A DNA stretch of 64,000 bases from Oscillospiraceae bacterium. GTDB taxonomy: Bacteria > Bacillota > Clostridia > Oscillospirales > Ruminococcaceae. Shown piece by piece: positions 54,919 through 62,468 of this stretch. A program made the position numbers and the translations under genes. Numbering within the stretch: the first letter of the stretch is position 1; each line of letters starts with the position of its first letter. The stretch lies in contig JAFTQJ010000055.1 of the NCBI GenBank assembly GCA_017462785.1, positions 62,001-126,000 on the forward strand. Reading direction: 5' to 3'. The notes under the pieces are model-generated. The model did no database searches and was not told where the DNA came from. It saw only the letters and a program-made list of their open reading frames with translations.

Positions 54919-55845
54919 TTAGCCGATCATGCTTGCAACTTCATCAGCGAAGTTGTCAGCCTTCTTCTCAATACCCTCACCCAGCTCGAAGCAAACATAG
55001 CCTGTTACAGTGATCGCTGCACCAGCTTCCTTTGCCTTGGAATCCACATACTGCTTGATTGTCATGGAGTTGTCCTTTACAAAGGTCTGCTCCATCAAGC
55101 AGTTCTCAGAATAGTACTTGCCAACCTTGCCCTCAGCAATCTTAGCCTTAACCTGCTCGGGCTTGTTAGCCATCTTCGGATCCTCGTCCATCTGCTTGAT
55201 AACGAGCTTTCTCTCCTCGTCGATAACAGCTTCCGGAACATCCTCACGAACGAGATAAGCCGGATGCATTGCTGCAACCTGGAATGTGCAGTCCTTCAGA
55301 GCTTCTACAACTGCCGGAGCTGCACCAGCCTCTGTGTTAGCAGAAACCAGAACACCTGCCTGACCGCCCTGATGAACGTAAGGAACGATTGCATCGCCTG
55401 TCATTCTTGCGAAACGACGAATCTTCATGTTCTCACGCATAACGAGGAACAGTTCCTGCAGAGCCTCTGCAACAGTCATAGTGCCGCCGCTGATGGTGCA
55501 TGCATTCAGTGCATCCAGATCAGCCGGATCCTGCTCGATGACTGTGTTTGCTACGTCAGCAACAAACTTCTTGAAGTTCTCGTTGCTTGCTGCAAAGTCA
55601 GTTTCAATATTTACCTCAACGACTGCACCAACAGTAGCGTCAGCGTTTGTAGTTGCGAGAACGATACCCTCAGCTGCAACTCTGCCAGCCTTCTTAGCCT
55701 GAGTAGCCAGACCCTTTTCACGCAGGATCTTGATTGCTTCGTCTACATTACCGTCAGCCTCAGTGAGTGCCTTCTTGCAGTCCATCATGCCAACGCCTGT
55801 CATCTTACGCAGTTCGTTTACGTCTTTTGCTGTAATATTAGCCAT
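54919..55845 (-). CDS. tsf: Elongation factor Ts
   Basis: Nucleotide exchange factor for EF-Tu. 308 aa. N-terminal UBA-like helix KDVNELRKMTGVGMMDCKKA, the core with VEVNIETDFAASNENFKKFV, and a C-terminal module with EQTFVKDNSMTIKQYVDSKA. GGAGGCGG precedes ATG 55845; rpsB ends 32 bases upstream, the universal order. Confidence 0.99.
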   Translation of the reverse strand: MANITAKDVNELRKMTGVGMMDCKKALTEADGNVDEAIKILREKGLATQAKKAGRVAAEGIVLATTNADATVGAVVEVNIETDFAASNENFKKFVADVANTVIEQDPADLDALNACTISGGTMTVAEALQELFLVMRENMKIRRFARMTGDAIVPYVHQGGQAGVLVSANTEAGAAPAVVEALKDCTFQVAAMHPAYLVREDVPEAVIDEERKLVIKQMDEDPKMANKPEQVKAKIAEGKVGKYYSENCLMEQTFVKDNSMTIKQYVDSKAKEAGAAITVTGYVCFELGEGIEKKADNFADEVASMIG

Positions 55846-55877
55846 TATAACCGCCTCCAGATAGTATTTTCGGAATC

Positions 55878-56621
55878 TTATTCAGCTGCTGCTTCCTCAG
55901 CAACCTCAGCAGCTGCCTCTTCTGCTGCTGTATCATCAGCACCCTGACGGCCTTCGATGATTGCGTTTGCGATTGTGCCAGCGATCAGCTTTACTGCACG
56001 GATTGCATCATCGTTACCCGGAATTACATAATCAACCTCATCGGGATCGCAGTTTGTGTCTACGATAGCAACGATCGGGATGTTCAGCTTCTTAGCCTCA
56101 GCAACAGCGATCTTTTCCTTGCGGGGGTCAACGATAAAGAGTGCACCCGGCAGCTTCTTCATATCCTTGATACCGCCCATGAACTTCTCCAGACGCTCGA
56201 TCTCGAGGTTCAGCTTCACAACTTCCTTCTTCGGCAGCAGAGCAAATGTGCCGTCCTCTGCCATCTGATGGAGCTGCTCCAGTCTCTGGATTCTTCTCTG
56301 GATGGTCTTGAAGTTTGTCATCATACCGCCGAGCCAGCGAGCATTGACATAGTGTGCACCTGCACGGATTGCTTCCTCACGGATGGAATCGCCAGCCTGC
56401 TTCTTTGTACCAACAAAGAGAACAGTCTCGCCCTGTGCAGAGATGTCACGGATAAACATGTAAGCTTCTTCGAGCTTCTTCACTGTCTTCTGCAGGTCGA
56501 TGATGTAGATGCCGTTACGCTCTGTAAAGATATACGGAGCCATTTTCGGATTCCATCTTCTAGTCTGGTGACCAAAGTGTACGCCTGCTTCGAGCAGCTG
56601 CTTCATAGATACTACGCCCAT
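55878..56621 (-). CDS. rpsB: 30S ribosomal protein S2
   Basis: 247 aa. Begins [20 protein letters not shown], continues [20 protein letters not shown], with [20 protein letters not shown] near the C-terminus and an acidic Ala/Glu-rich tail. AGGAGGA precedes ATG 56621. It is led by a consensus-like promoter and a roughly 110-base untranslated leader. Confidence 0.99.
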   Translation of the reverse strand: MGVVSMKQLLEAGVHFGHQTRRWNPKMAPYIFTERNGIYIIDLQKTVKKLEEAYMFIRDISAQGETVLFVGTKKQAGDSIREEAIRAGAHYVNARWLGGMMTNFKTIQRRIQRLEQLHQMAEDGTFALLPKKEVVKLNLEIERLEKFMGGIKDMKKLPGALFIVDPRKEKIAVAEAKKLNIPIVAIVDTNCDPDEVDYVIPGNDDAIRAVKLIAGTIANAIIEGRQGADDTAAEEAAAEVAEEAAAE

Positions 56622-56729
56622 TTGTAGTTCCTCCTAAAAAAAGTTTGGTTTTTGAATCCTCCGCCTGCTGACCGTCCGACAACCCGAATCCCCGGGCACC
56701 TTGCCACGGAATCACAGACGTGCGAAATC
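56622..56729 (-). other. rpsB 5' leader
   Basis: About 108 bases of untranslated, G-rich leader between the predicted start and rpsB. I see small potential stems (GGCA/TGCC and CCCG/CGGG) but no T-box or recognised riboswitch motif. Ribosomal protein leaders of this length are often autoregulatory; that is inference only here. Confidence 0.35.
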
Positions 56730-56735
56730 TTGTAT

Positions 56736-56764
56736 ATTATACCATATTTTTTTGTATTTTGCAA
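56736..56764 (-). promoter_or_regulatory. Promoter of rpsB-tsf
   Basis: On the minus strand TTGCAA (56759-56764), 17 bases, TATAAT (56736-56741), directly after the stop of the YmxH-like gene. Confidence 0.75.
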
Positions 56765-56765
56765 G

Positions 56766-57080
56766 TTATTTTGCATTGTCATTGTCACGAAATTTAAATG
56801 TCGAAAATAGTTGATTTTGTATATTGTGTCCGATTTTCTCCGCTGATTCCGTCAGGAGGACATCCTTTCCGTACAAACGGACGCTGCTGCATGGGATAAA
56901 GAGATCCTCTTCCCTGCGGAATAATCCGCCGAAACAGCTGCGTCCGCAGATGATGAAGCCCCTGATAGTGCGGCTGTCAAGATCAAGCTGCACATCATCA
57001 ATATAGCCAAGTTTTTCGCCGGTATACATATGGATGACTTCTTTTTTCCGAAGCTCCTCCAGATTCCACTGCAATTGCAT
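56766..57080 (-). CDS. YlmC/YmxH family PRC-barrel protein
   Basis: 104 aa. The sequence LEELRKKEVIHMYTGEKLGY followed by IDDVQLDLDSRTIRGFIICG and LFIPCSSVRLYGKDVLL matches the YlmC/YmxH family, small PRC-barrel proteins common in spore formers, of unknown biochemical role. ATG 57080 has AGGA 10 bases and GGGG 4 bases ahead; an ATG three codons upstream is less well spaced. Confidence 0.85.
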   Translation of the reverse strand: MQLQWNLEELRKKEVIHMYTGEKLGYIDDVQLDLDSRTIRGFIICGRSCFGGLFRREEDLFIPCSSVRLYGKDVLLTESAEKIGHNIQNQLFSTFKFRDNDNAK

Positions 57081-57149
57081 CAACCCCATTCCTGTTATGC
57101 AGCAAGGGAGGCGTGCTCCCCTCTCCTGCAATTATATGCGGATGACGGC

Positions 57150-57296
57150 TTACTTTTTCTTCTTGGAGATCACGGAAAGCACCGCAGTCACGATGATGAG
57201 CAGAAGTGCTGCGGCAGCGAGGACGATGAGGACGATGATCCCGTTGTCGCCGGTTGGGACACTGCTTTCTGCAAGCTGTGCAAGCATGTAGTTCAT
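57150..57296 (-). CDS. 48-aa membrane protein resembling a bare cell-wall sorting signal
   Basis: MNYMLAQLAESSVPTGDNG is followed by about 24 hydrophobic residues and a KKKK end. That TG-DNG, helix, basic tail layout is the C-terminal end of many LPxTG-like surface proteins in Clostridia, yet nothing precedes it. ATG 57296 has AAAGGAG 8 bases ahead and a promoter with TTGACG and TATACT, so it appears to be a real gene rather than a remnant. Function unknown; a single-pass small membrane protein is the neutral alternative. Confidence 0.66.
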   Translation of the reverse strand: MNYMLAQLAESSVPTGDNGIIVLIVLAAAALLLIIVTAVLSVISKKKK

Positions 57297-57330
57297 GAGG
57301 TTCACTCCTTTCGGAAAATGTTTCTTAATA

Positions 57331-57359
57331 AGTATACCACAGCTTGGAATATTCGTCAA
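57331..57359 (-). promoter_or_regulatory. Promoter of the 48-aa membrane protein gene
   Basis: On the minus strand TTGACG (57354-57359), 17 bases, TATACT (57331-57336). Confidence 0.78.
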
Positions 57360-57363
57360 GTGC

Positions 57364-57392
57364 TTGCAAGTTCTGGGTCGGTATGTTATAAT
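57364..57392 (+). promoter_or_regulatory. Promoter of the radical SAM gene
   Basis: TTGCAA (57364-57369), 17 bases, TATAAT (57387-57392). Back to back with the divergent promoter, with 4 bases between the -35 boxes. Confidence 0.75.
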
Positions 57393-57411
57393 GTATCAGG
57401 GAGGGAACGCT

Positions 57412-58311
57412 ATGAAAATCGAAATCACACACTGCACGCTATGCCCGAGAAAATGCGGTGCTGACCGGACGAGCCGCACGGGTTTCTGCGGCGGCGGAAA
57501 CGGCATCCGTGCGGCAAGAGCTGCTCTGCATCACTGGGAGGAGCCGTGTATCAGCGGCACAAACGGCTCAGGTACGGTCTTTTTTACGGGCTGCCATCTT
57601 CGGTGCTGCTTTTGTCAGAATCTGCCGATCTCGCTGGAAAATACGGGGGCGGATATTTCTCCGGAACAGCTGGCGGAGATCTTTCTCGAATTGCAGGAGC
57701 AGAATGCTCACAATATCAACCTTGTCACGGCATCCCATCTGCTGCCGTGGATCATCAGGGCACTGGAGATCGCAAAGCCCGAGCTTCATATTCCGGTGGT
57801 CTGGAACTGCGGCGGCTATGAGCTGGAGGAATCGGTTGCGGCACTGGACGGGCTTGTGGATATTTTTCTGCCGGACTTCAAATTCTTCGATCCGGAAACA
57901 GCACGTTCCTATGCCAATGCACCGGACTATCCACAGGTGGCTGAACGTGCGGTCGCACAGATGCTGCGGCAGACGGGAAAGCCCGTCATGGAGGGCGGTC
58001 TGCTCCGGCAGGGGTGCATCATCCGGCATCTGGTACTGCCGAATCACAGACATGAATCCATCGCTCTGCTCCGGCATCTTGCGGAGCGTTTCGGGACGGA
58101 GCAATTCCTGCTTAGTCTGATGGCACAGTACACGCCGATGCAGGAATTTCCGGAGCATCCGGAGCTGAACCGCCGGATCACGAAAATGGAGTACAACAGT
58201 GTTCTGAAAGCGGCTCAGGAGCTGGGGTTTCAGGGCTATTTGCAGGACAAGAGTGCCGCACAGAGCACCTACACGCCGGACTTTGGTCTGGAGGGAATTC
58301 AAAAGGACTGA
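57412..58311 (+). CDS. Radical SAM protein, pyruvate formate-lyase activase-like (COG1313 type)
   Basis: 299 aa. An N-terminal Cys cluster (CTLCPRKCGADR, then TGFCGGG) precedes the radical SAM motif CHLRCCFCQN (CxxxCxxC). PVVWNCGGYELEE and DFKFFDPETA follow, then LVLPNHRHESIALLRHL. Similar proteins are often labelled PFL-activating enzyme homologues; no glycyl radical enzyme lies in this window, so its target is unknown. ATG 57412 has GGGAGGG ahead. Confidence 0.87.
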   Translation: MKIEITHCTLCPRKCGADRTSRTGFCGGGNGIRAARAALHHWEEPCISGTNGSGTVFFTGCHLRCCFCQNLPISLENTGADISPEQLAEIFLELQEQNAHNINLVTASHLLPWIIRALEIAKPELHIPVVWNCGGYELEESVAALDGLVDIFLPDFKFFDPETARSYANAPDYPQVAERAVAQMLRQTGKPVMEGGLLRQGCIIRHLVLPNHRHESIALLRHLAERFGTEQFLLSLMAQYTPMQEFPEHPELNRRITKMEYNSVLKAAQELGFQGYLQDKSAAQSTYTPDFGLEGIQKD

Positions 58312-58335
58312 CGCATGATGCATCAGTCCTTTTTG
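58301..58335. terminator. Bidirectional terminator between radical SAM and VanY-like genes
   Basis: AAAAGGACTGA and TCAGTCCTTTT form an 11-bp stem that includes the stop codon of the plus-strand gene, with a T run at each end. Confidence 0.85.
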
Positions 58336-58339
58336 TGAT

Positions 58340-59398
58340 TTACTCGATCGGTGCAGCCGCTTCAGTTGCTGCTGTGGTTTCTGTGGGGGCTACTGTTGCA
58401 GCCGCAGAGAGGGTCACAGTGACGATGAAACCGTCCTTGTTATTGCCGGAAACCTCGTAGGGTGTGCCGCTTGCAGGAACTGTGAGCTTGGTCTGACCAT
58501 TCTGGTTGGCAGCCACATAATAAACGCCGTAGGTGGTGGAGCCGTTTGTTACTTCGAGCATATTGTCGAAGGTGTAGGTCTTGACAACATCCAGATATTC
58601 CTCAAGGCAGAGATTGTTTTCTGCAATGTAGGTTGCCGCTGCAACGCCGACATAGCGGAATGTGGAAGAAGTATGTGCTGTGATGGTTTCATCAAAGAAC
58701 GCTTCCTTGTCCTCCGGATAACGCAGGATAAAGCCATAATTGTGGGCATTCTCTGCAAACCATGCATAGGTGCCGTCGGGCTTGTAGTAGTTGGAGCTTG
58801 CACCCTCAGGGAAGATGCCGAACTTGCAGGTTCTGCCGGTGCGGAAATCCTGATCCTCGGAATCGGCTGTGTAGCCGCTGATCATGCGGATGTCGCTGTT
58901 GCTGGTCACTGTATAGAAGCCTTCGAGCCAAGCATCCATTGCGAGTGCGGCATCCTTATCCATGCCGACTTCCCAGTCCTTCGCCTTGTAGTGCTTTTCG
59001 CTCTTGGTGTCGAGAATGCTCTTGATGGTAACGAATTCCACTTCCTCGGTTGCACCGTTGGTAATTGCTGCGGTGTCGAATGCACAGGGGTAAGCGGAAT
59101 TGGTCAGAATCAGGTCACCACGGTGCAGCTCTTCTGCCATCAGGGTGATCTCACTATATGTAATGGGCGGCTCTGTCGGGGTAATGGAGAGCATGGAGTT
59201 GACATCTCCGACAGCCACCTGATCCGTGGAGGACATATTGTCCAGTACGGAGCTGCTGTCTTTCTTCTCGTCATCCTTCTTGCCGCAGCTGCTGATGCAG
59301 GATGAGAGGATCCAGATCATAACAATGAGGAGTGCAAGTACAAAAACAATGCGGTCATATCTGACTCTGTAGTTTTTTTTGCGGGGTCTTTGTGCCAT
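58340..59398 (-). CDS. VanY-like (M15B) peptidase fold protein lacking zinc ligands
   Basis: 352 aa. A cytoplasmic basic N-terminus, one membrane helix (VFVLALLIVMIWILSSCI), a low-complexity linker, a domain resembling D,D-carboxypeptidase VanY, and a C-terminal tail of Ala and Thr. Recognisable elements are ISGYTADSEDQ, AENAHNYGFILRYPEDKE and FRYVGVAAATYIAE with LCLEEYL. The zinc motif SxHxxGxAxD is TGRTCKFGIF and the ExxWH motif is AHTSSTF, so the His, Asp and Glu ligands are missing. It probably binds rather than cuts peptidoglycan stems. ATG 59398 follows AAGGAAGGAAAG. Confidence 0.68.
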   Translation of the reverse strand: MAQRPRKKNYRVRYDRIVFVLALLIVMIWILSSCISSCGKKDDEKKDSSSVLDNMSSTDQVAVGDVNSMLSITPTEPPITYSEITLMAEELHRGDLILTNSAYPCAFDTAAITNGATEEVEFVTIKSILDTKSEKHYKAKDWEVGMDKDAALAMDAWLEGFYTVTSNSDIRMISGYTADSEDQDFRTGRTCKFGIFPEGASSNYYKPDGTYAWFAENAHNYGFILRYPEDKEAFFDETITAHTSSTFRYVGVAAATYIAENNLCLEEYLDVVKTYTFDNMLEVTNGSTTYGVYYVAANQNGQTKLTVPASGTPYEVSGNNKDGFIVTVTLSAAATVAPTETTAATEAAAPIE

Positions 59399-59449
59399 CT
59401 TTCTTTCCTTCCTTTCTGAACATACACGAAACATATCATGAATAATTAC

Positions 59450-59478
59450 ATTATAGCATATTTTTTTGCAGATGTAAA
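59450..59478 (-). promoter_or_regulatory. Promoter of the VanY-like gene
   Basis: On the minus strand TTTACA (59473-59478), 17 bases, TATAAT (59450-59455). Confidence 0.72.
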
Positions 59479-59573
59479 CACTTTTTTTGATTTTTTTGCA
59501 TTTTACGACAAAATATTTTTGCCGTCAGCGGGGATGGGAAGGTTTCTGCACAGAAAATAATCGTGGGGGTATC

Positions 59574-59602
59574 TTGACAAAGCGGTAAAAATCCGATACA
59601 AT
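59574..59602 (+). promoter_or_regulatory. Promoter of the CLC-HAD-small protein operon
   Basis: TTGACA (59574-59579), 17 bases, TACAAT (59597-59602). Transcription would begin near 59610, only about 14 bases before a strong ribosome binding site. Confidence 0.78.
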
Positions 59603-59622
59603 GGAAGAGAATTCAAGGAACT

Positions 59623-59640
59623 GGAGGGATTTTTCTGATT
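59623..59640 (+). promoter_or_regulatory. Strong ribosome binding site followed by CTG ATT rather than a standard start
   Basis: GGAGGGA is followed after about 6 bases by CTG and then ATT, both in frame with the CLC gene. No ATG, GTG or TTG occurs in this frame until 59701-59704. Confidence 0.5.
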
Positions 59641-59703
59641 TCGTTTTTCAAAGGAATTCGTCACAAGAAGCATGAGCATTTTTACCGGATACGGGGCAAG
59701 TTG

Positions 59704-60951
59704 ATGCACAGTGCGACGCATATTCTGCTGCATTTCCGGCTGCTGCTCCGGTGGGTGGTGTTCGGTGCTCTGCTCGGTGTCATCATGGGGCTTGTCGGTG
59801 CTGCATTCGTGCACTGCATCCACGCAGGCACTGCATTCCGTGAATCGCACCCGTGGGTGCTGCTGACGCTTCCGGTCGGCGGACTTCTGATCGTCTGGCT
59901 CTACCGCATCACACGCAACCACAACGACAAGGGCACGAACATGGTCATTGCCTCGATCCGTTCCGAGGCAGAGCTGCCCATGCAGATGGCACCGCTGATC
60001 TTCATTTCGACCATCATCACGCACACCTGCGGCGGCAGTGCAGGACGTGAGGGGGCGGCTCTCCAGCTCGGCGGCAGCATCGGCAGCATGCTTGGCAAGG
60101 GCTTCAAGCTGCGTGAGCGTGACAGGCGAATCCTCATTCTTGCAGGCATGAGTGCTGCATTTTCAGCCATTTTCCGCACACCCATTGCGGCGGCGATCTT
60201 TGCAATGGAGGTCGGCTGCATCGGTGCAATGCACTACGCTGCACTGGTTCCCTGTGCGGTGGCTTCGCTGACAGCATCGTTCACGGCGGAACAGCTGGGA
60301 CTGCCGCTTTCCCACTACAACGTTGCGGAGATTCCGGAGCTGACAGCTGGTGCAGGGCTGAAAATCGTCCTGCTGGGCGTACTCTGTGCAGGGGTGAGCA
60401 TCGCATTCTGCACATTACTGCACAAGACGGAGCATTTGCTGGAAAAGAAGTTCCCCAATCCCTACCTGCGGATCCTGACTGCGGCGTTCCTGCTGCTCGG
60501 GCTGGGGCTGGTTTTCCGGACAACGGACTTTTTCGGCATCGGAGAAACGGCGATACATGGAGCAATTGCCGGTGAAACAGTCTGGTATGCTTTTCTGGTG
60601 AAAATGCTGTTCACTGCGGTGACGATCGGCGGCGGCTTCAAGGGCGGCGAGATCGTTCCCTCCTTTTTCATCGGGGCGACCTTTGGCTGTCTGTTCGGAC
60701 AGATCGCCGGACTCTCCCCCTCCCTGTGTGCGGCTGCCGGCATGATGGCTCTGTTCTGCGGTGTGACGAACTGTCCGCTGGCGACGCTGTTCATCAGTGC
60801 GGAGCTGTTCGGGATGGAATGCGTACCGTTCTGCCTGCTGGTCATTGCGGTCAGCTATCTGCTTTCGGGGTATTATGGGCTGTATTCCGAGCAGAAATTC
60901 ATGTATTCCAAGTTTGCAGATGCACCTGTGCACCACAGAACAAGACAATAA
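59704..60951 (+). CDS. CLC family anion channel/antiporter, possibly fluoride type
   Basis: 415 aa from ATG 59704, with about a dozen membrane helices. GGSAGREGAALQLGG carries the gating Glu motif (GREGx), and GGFKGGEIVPSFFIGA the third anion-site motif. The canonical GSGIP is absent: DKGTNMVIASI stands there, followed by LPMQMAPLIF. This resembles the CLC-F fluoride/proton antiporter clade, but the assignment is tentative. A better ribosome binding site 70 bases upstream points to a 23-residue longer protein starting at CTG 59635 or ATT 59638. HAD hydrolase gene follows 13 bases later. Confidence 0.88.
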   Translation: MHSATHILLHFRLLLRWVVFGALLGVIMGLVGAAFVHCIHAGTAFRESHPWVLLTLPVGGLLIVWLYRITRNHNDKGTNMVIASIRSEAELPMQMAPLIFISTIITHTCGGSAGREGAALQLGGSIGSMLGKGFKLRERDRRILILAGMSAAFSAIFRTPIAAAIFAMEVGCIGAMHYAALVPCAVASLTASFTAEQLGLPLSHYNVAEIPELTAGAGLKIVLLGVLCAGVSIAFCTLLHKTEHLLEKKFPNPYLRILTAAFLLLGLGLVFRTTDFFGIGETAIHGAIAGETVWYAFLVKMLFTAVTIGGGFKGGEIVPSFFIGATFGCLFGQIAGLSPSLCAAAGMMALFCGVTNCPLATLFISAELFGMECVPFCLLVIAVSYLLSGYYGLYSEQKFMYSKFADAPVHHRTRQ

Positions 60952-60964
60952 ACGGAGGTTTGCG

Positions 60965-61627
60965 ATGATCAGAGGCGTGATTTTTGATATGGACGGGCTG
61001 ATGCTGGACACGGAAAAGCTGCTGGCAAAATACTGGATGCAGGCAGCAAGGGAGGCTGGTTTCCCGATGGAGCTGGAGCATGTGCTGGGCATCCGGAGTC
61101 TGGCGGAAGTTTTTGCAAAGCCGAAATTACAGGGGATCTTCGGGGAGGATTTTGACTATGAGAGCATCCGTGCAAGGCGGCGTGAGCTGACTGCAAAGCA
61201 TCTTGCAGAGCACGGTGTTGAAACCAAAAAGGGGCTGCATGAGCTGCTTGGCTATCTGAAAGCATCGGGCAGAAAAATTGCGGTGGCAACAGCGACCGAC
61301 CGTGAGCGTACGGATGCCTATCTGACACAGGCAGGGGTGCACGGCTGTTTTGATGCTTTTGTGTGCGGAGATATGGTGCAAAAGGGCAAGCCCGATCCGG
61401 AAATCTATCTGACAGCATGCAGGGAGCTGGGACTTGCACCGGAGGAATGCATGGCACTGGAGGATTCCCCGAACGGCATCCGTTCCGCATATGCGGCAGG
61501 CTGTATGGCGGTGATGGTGCCCGATCTTTCGGAGCCGGAGGAGGAGCTTCTGCCGCTGCTGACGGCTTGTGTGCCGGATCTGAGCAAGGTCATCACGCTT
61601 TTGCAATTGACAGAGGAGGTAAACTAA
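60965..61627 (+). CDS. HAD superfamily hydrolase (beta-phosphoglucomutase/phosphatase-like)
   Basis: 220 aa. Motif I FDMDGLMLDTE, cap domain of the helical type, motif II VATATDRERT, motif III Lys in KGKPDPEIYL, and motif IV LEDSPNGIRSA. Subfamily IA enzymes like this dephosphorylate sugar phosphates or isomerise glucose phosphates; the substrate is unknown. CGGAGG precedes ATG 60965. Its stop overlaps the next gene (TAATG). Confidence 0.92.
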   Translation: MIRGVIFDMDGLMLDTEKLLAKYWMQAAREAGFPMELEHVLGIRSLAEVFAKPKLQGIFGEDFDYESIRARRRELTAKHLAEHGVETKKGLHELLGYLKASGRKIAVATATDRERTDAYLTQAGVHGCFDAFVCGDMVQKGKPDPEIYLTACRELGLAPEECMALEDSPNGIRSAYAAGCMAVMVPDLSEPEEELLPLLTACVPDLSKVITLLQLTEEVN

Positions 61628-61872
61628 TGGCAAAACCGAACGCATTTGATATTCCGAGAATTTACTACTTTGAGAGCAAGAACACATTCACCGGAAGCCG
61701 GAAGGACTTCAATTACAAGGTCGTGCCGGACGGTGAACTGAAGGTGTCCACATGGCATGGATTCATCAATTCGGAGCTTGCAGAAATCGAGCATGAAGCA
61801 AGCTTTCCGCTTACGGCTGAGGGGCATGAAGAAATGCTGAAGTGGCTGGAGGAAAGGTATCAGGAAAAGTGA
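61627..61872 (+). CDS. 81-aa protein of unknown function
   Basis: Begins MAKPNAFDIPRIYYFESKNT, then GSRKDFNYKVVPDGELKVST and WHGFINSELAEIEHEASFPL, ending in a helix (EMLKWLEERYQEK). Soluble, no signal. It is translationally coupled to the HAD hydrolase by a shared base and GAGGT within the last HAD codons. The balanced alpha/beta composition and tight coupling argue for a genuine gene. I do not recognise the family with certainty. Confidence 0.78.
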   Translation: MAKPNAFDIPRIYYFESKNTFTGSRKDFNYKVVPDGELKVSTWHGFINSELAEIEHEASFPLTAEGHEEMLKWLEERYQEK

Positions 61873-61875
61873 GAA

Positions 61876-61907
61876 AAACCGCCGTTTTCGTGGAAAAACG
61901 GCGGTTT
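61876..61907. terminator. Bidirectional terminator between the CLC operon and the lipoprotein gene
   Basis: AAACCGCCGTTTT and AAAACGGCGGTTT form a perfect 13-bp stem with a 6-base loop; short A/T-rich flanks act as T tracts on both sides. Confidence 0.82.
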
Positions 61908-61910
61908 CAT

Positions 61911-62468
61911 TTATTCGTGATGAACAAGATTTTCTTCCCGCTTCACGCCCTCTGTGAGAAGGGCTTCAAAACGGTCGCTTGCATAGATCTCAGGGTCGGT
62001 ATCCTCATCGATCGGGTAATAGCAGGCAATGCCGCAGGACGAACCGGAGATCACAAAACAGGTCGGACCGCCTTCATGATCGGGCTGTGCATACCAGATG
62101 GTATAGCCGGCGGTGAAGGACTCACCCGTTTTCTTGTCCGTCAGACGCAGCTCCATGCCGCCGCCCCAGCTGCCGCCCTGATAGGTGTCCATCTGCTCCT
62201 GTTCGCAGAGCATCTCCCAGAGCTGTGATTTGATCTCTTCGTCAATGATTTCACCGGAATAACGGGAATAGCTGCCGTTTTCCAGTACATTGCATACGCT
62301 CTCAAACCGGAAGTCATCCATATTCCGGTCAGAAAATGCGATCTCCTCCAATGGCTCCGTAGGAAGTGCAGTTTCAAGGGAAATTGTCGATTCCAGCGGC
62401 AGATCTCTGGCACATCCGGAAAGGAGGAATGTGCCGGAGAGCAGAAGTGCCGCAAGCAGCTTATTCAT
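61911..62468 (-). CDS. Putative lipoprotein of unknown function
   Basis: 185 aa. A lipoprotein signal LLLSGTFLLSGC places the lipidated Cys at 19. The mature part has NMDDFRFESVCNVLENGSYS, a central WGGGMELRLTDKKTGESF and YTIWYAQPDHEGG, suggesting a beta-rich domain that may report on or bind the cell surface. ATG 62468 overlaps the stop of the VWA gene by eight bases with AAAGGG ahead, so the two are made together. Longer readings upstream lie inside the VWA gene. Confidence 0.75.
   Translation of the reverse strand: MNKLLAALLLSGTFLLSGCARDLPLESTISLETALPTEPLEEIAFSDRNMDDFRFESVCNVLENGSYSRYSGEIIDEEIKSQLWEMLCEQEQMDTYQGGSWGGGMELRLTDKKTGESFTAGYTIWYAQPDHEGGPTCFVISGSSCGIACYYPIDEDTDPEIYASDRFEALLTEGVKREENLVHHE

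Noticed and set aside
59519..59570. GCGGGGATGGGAAGG, reminiscent of the start of a fluoride riboswitch near the CLC gene
   Set aside because: It lies upstream of the apparent promoter, so it would not be in the transcript, and the remaining conserved pseudoknot segments are not seen.
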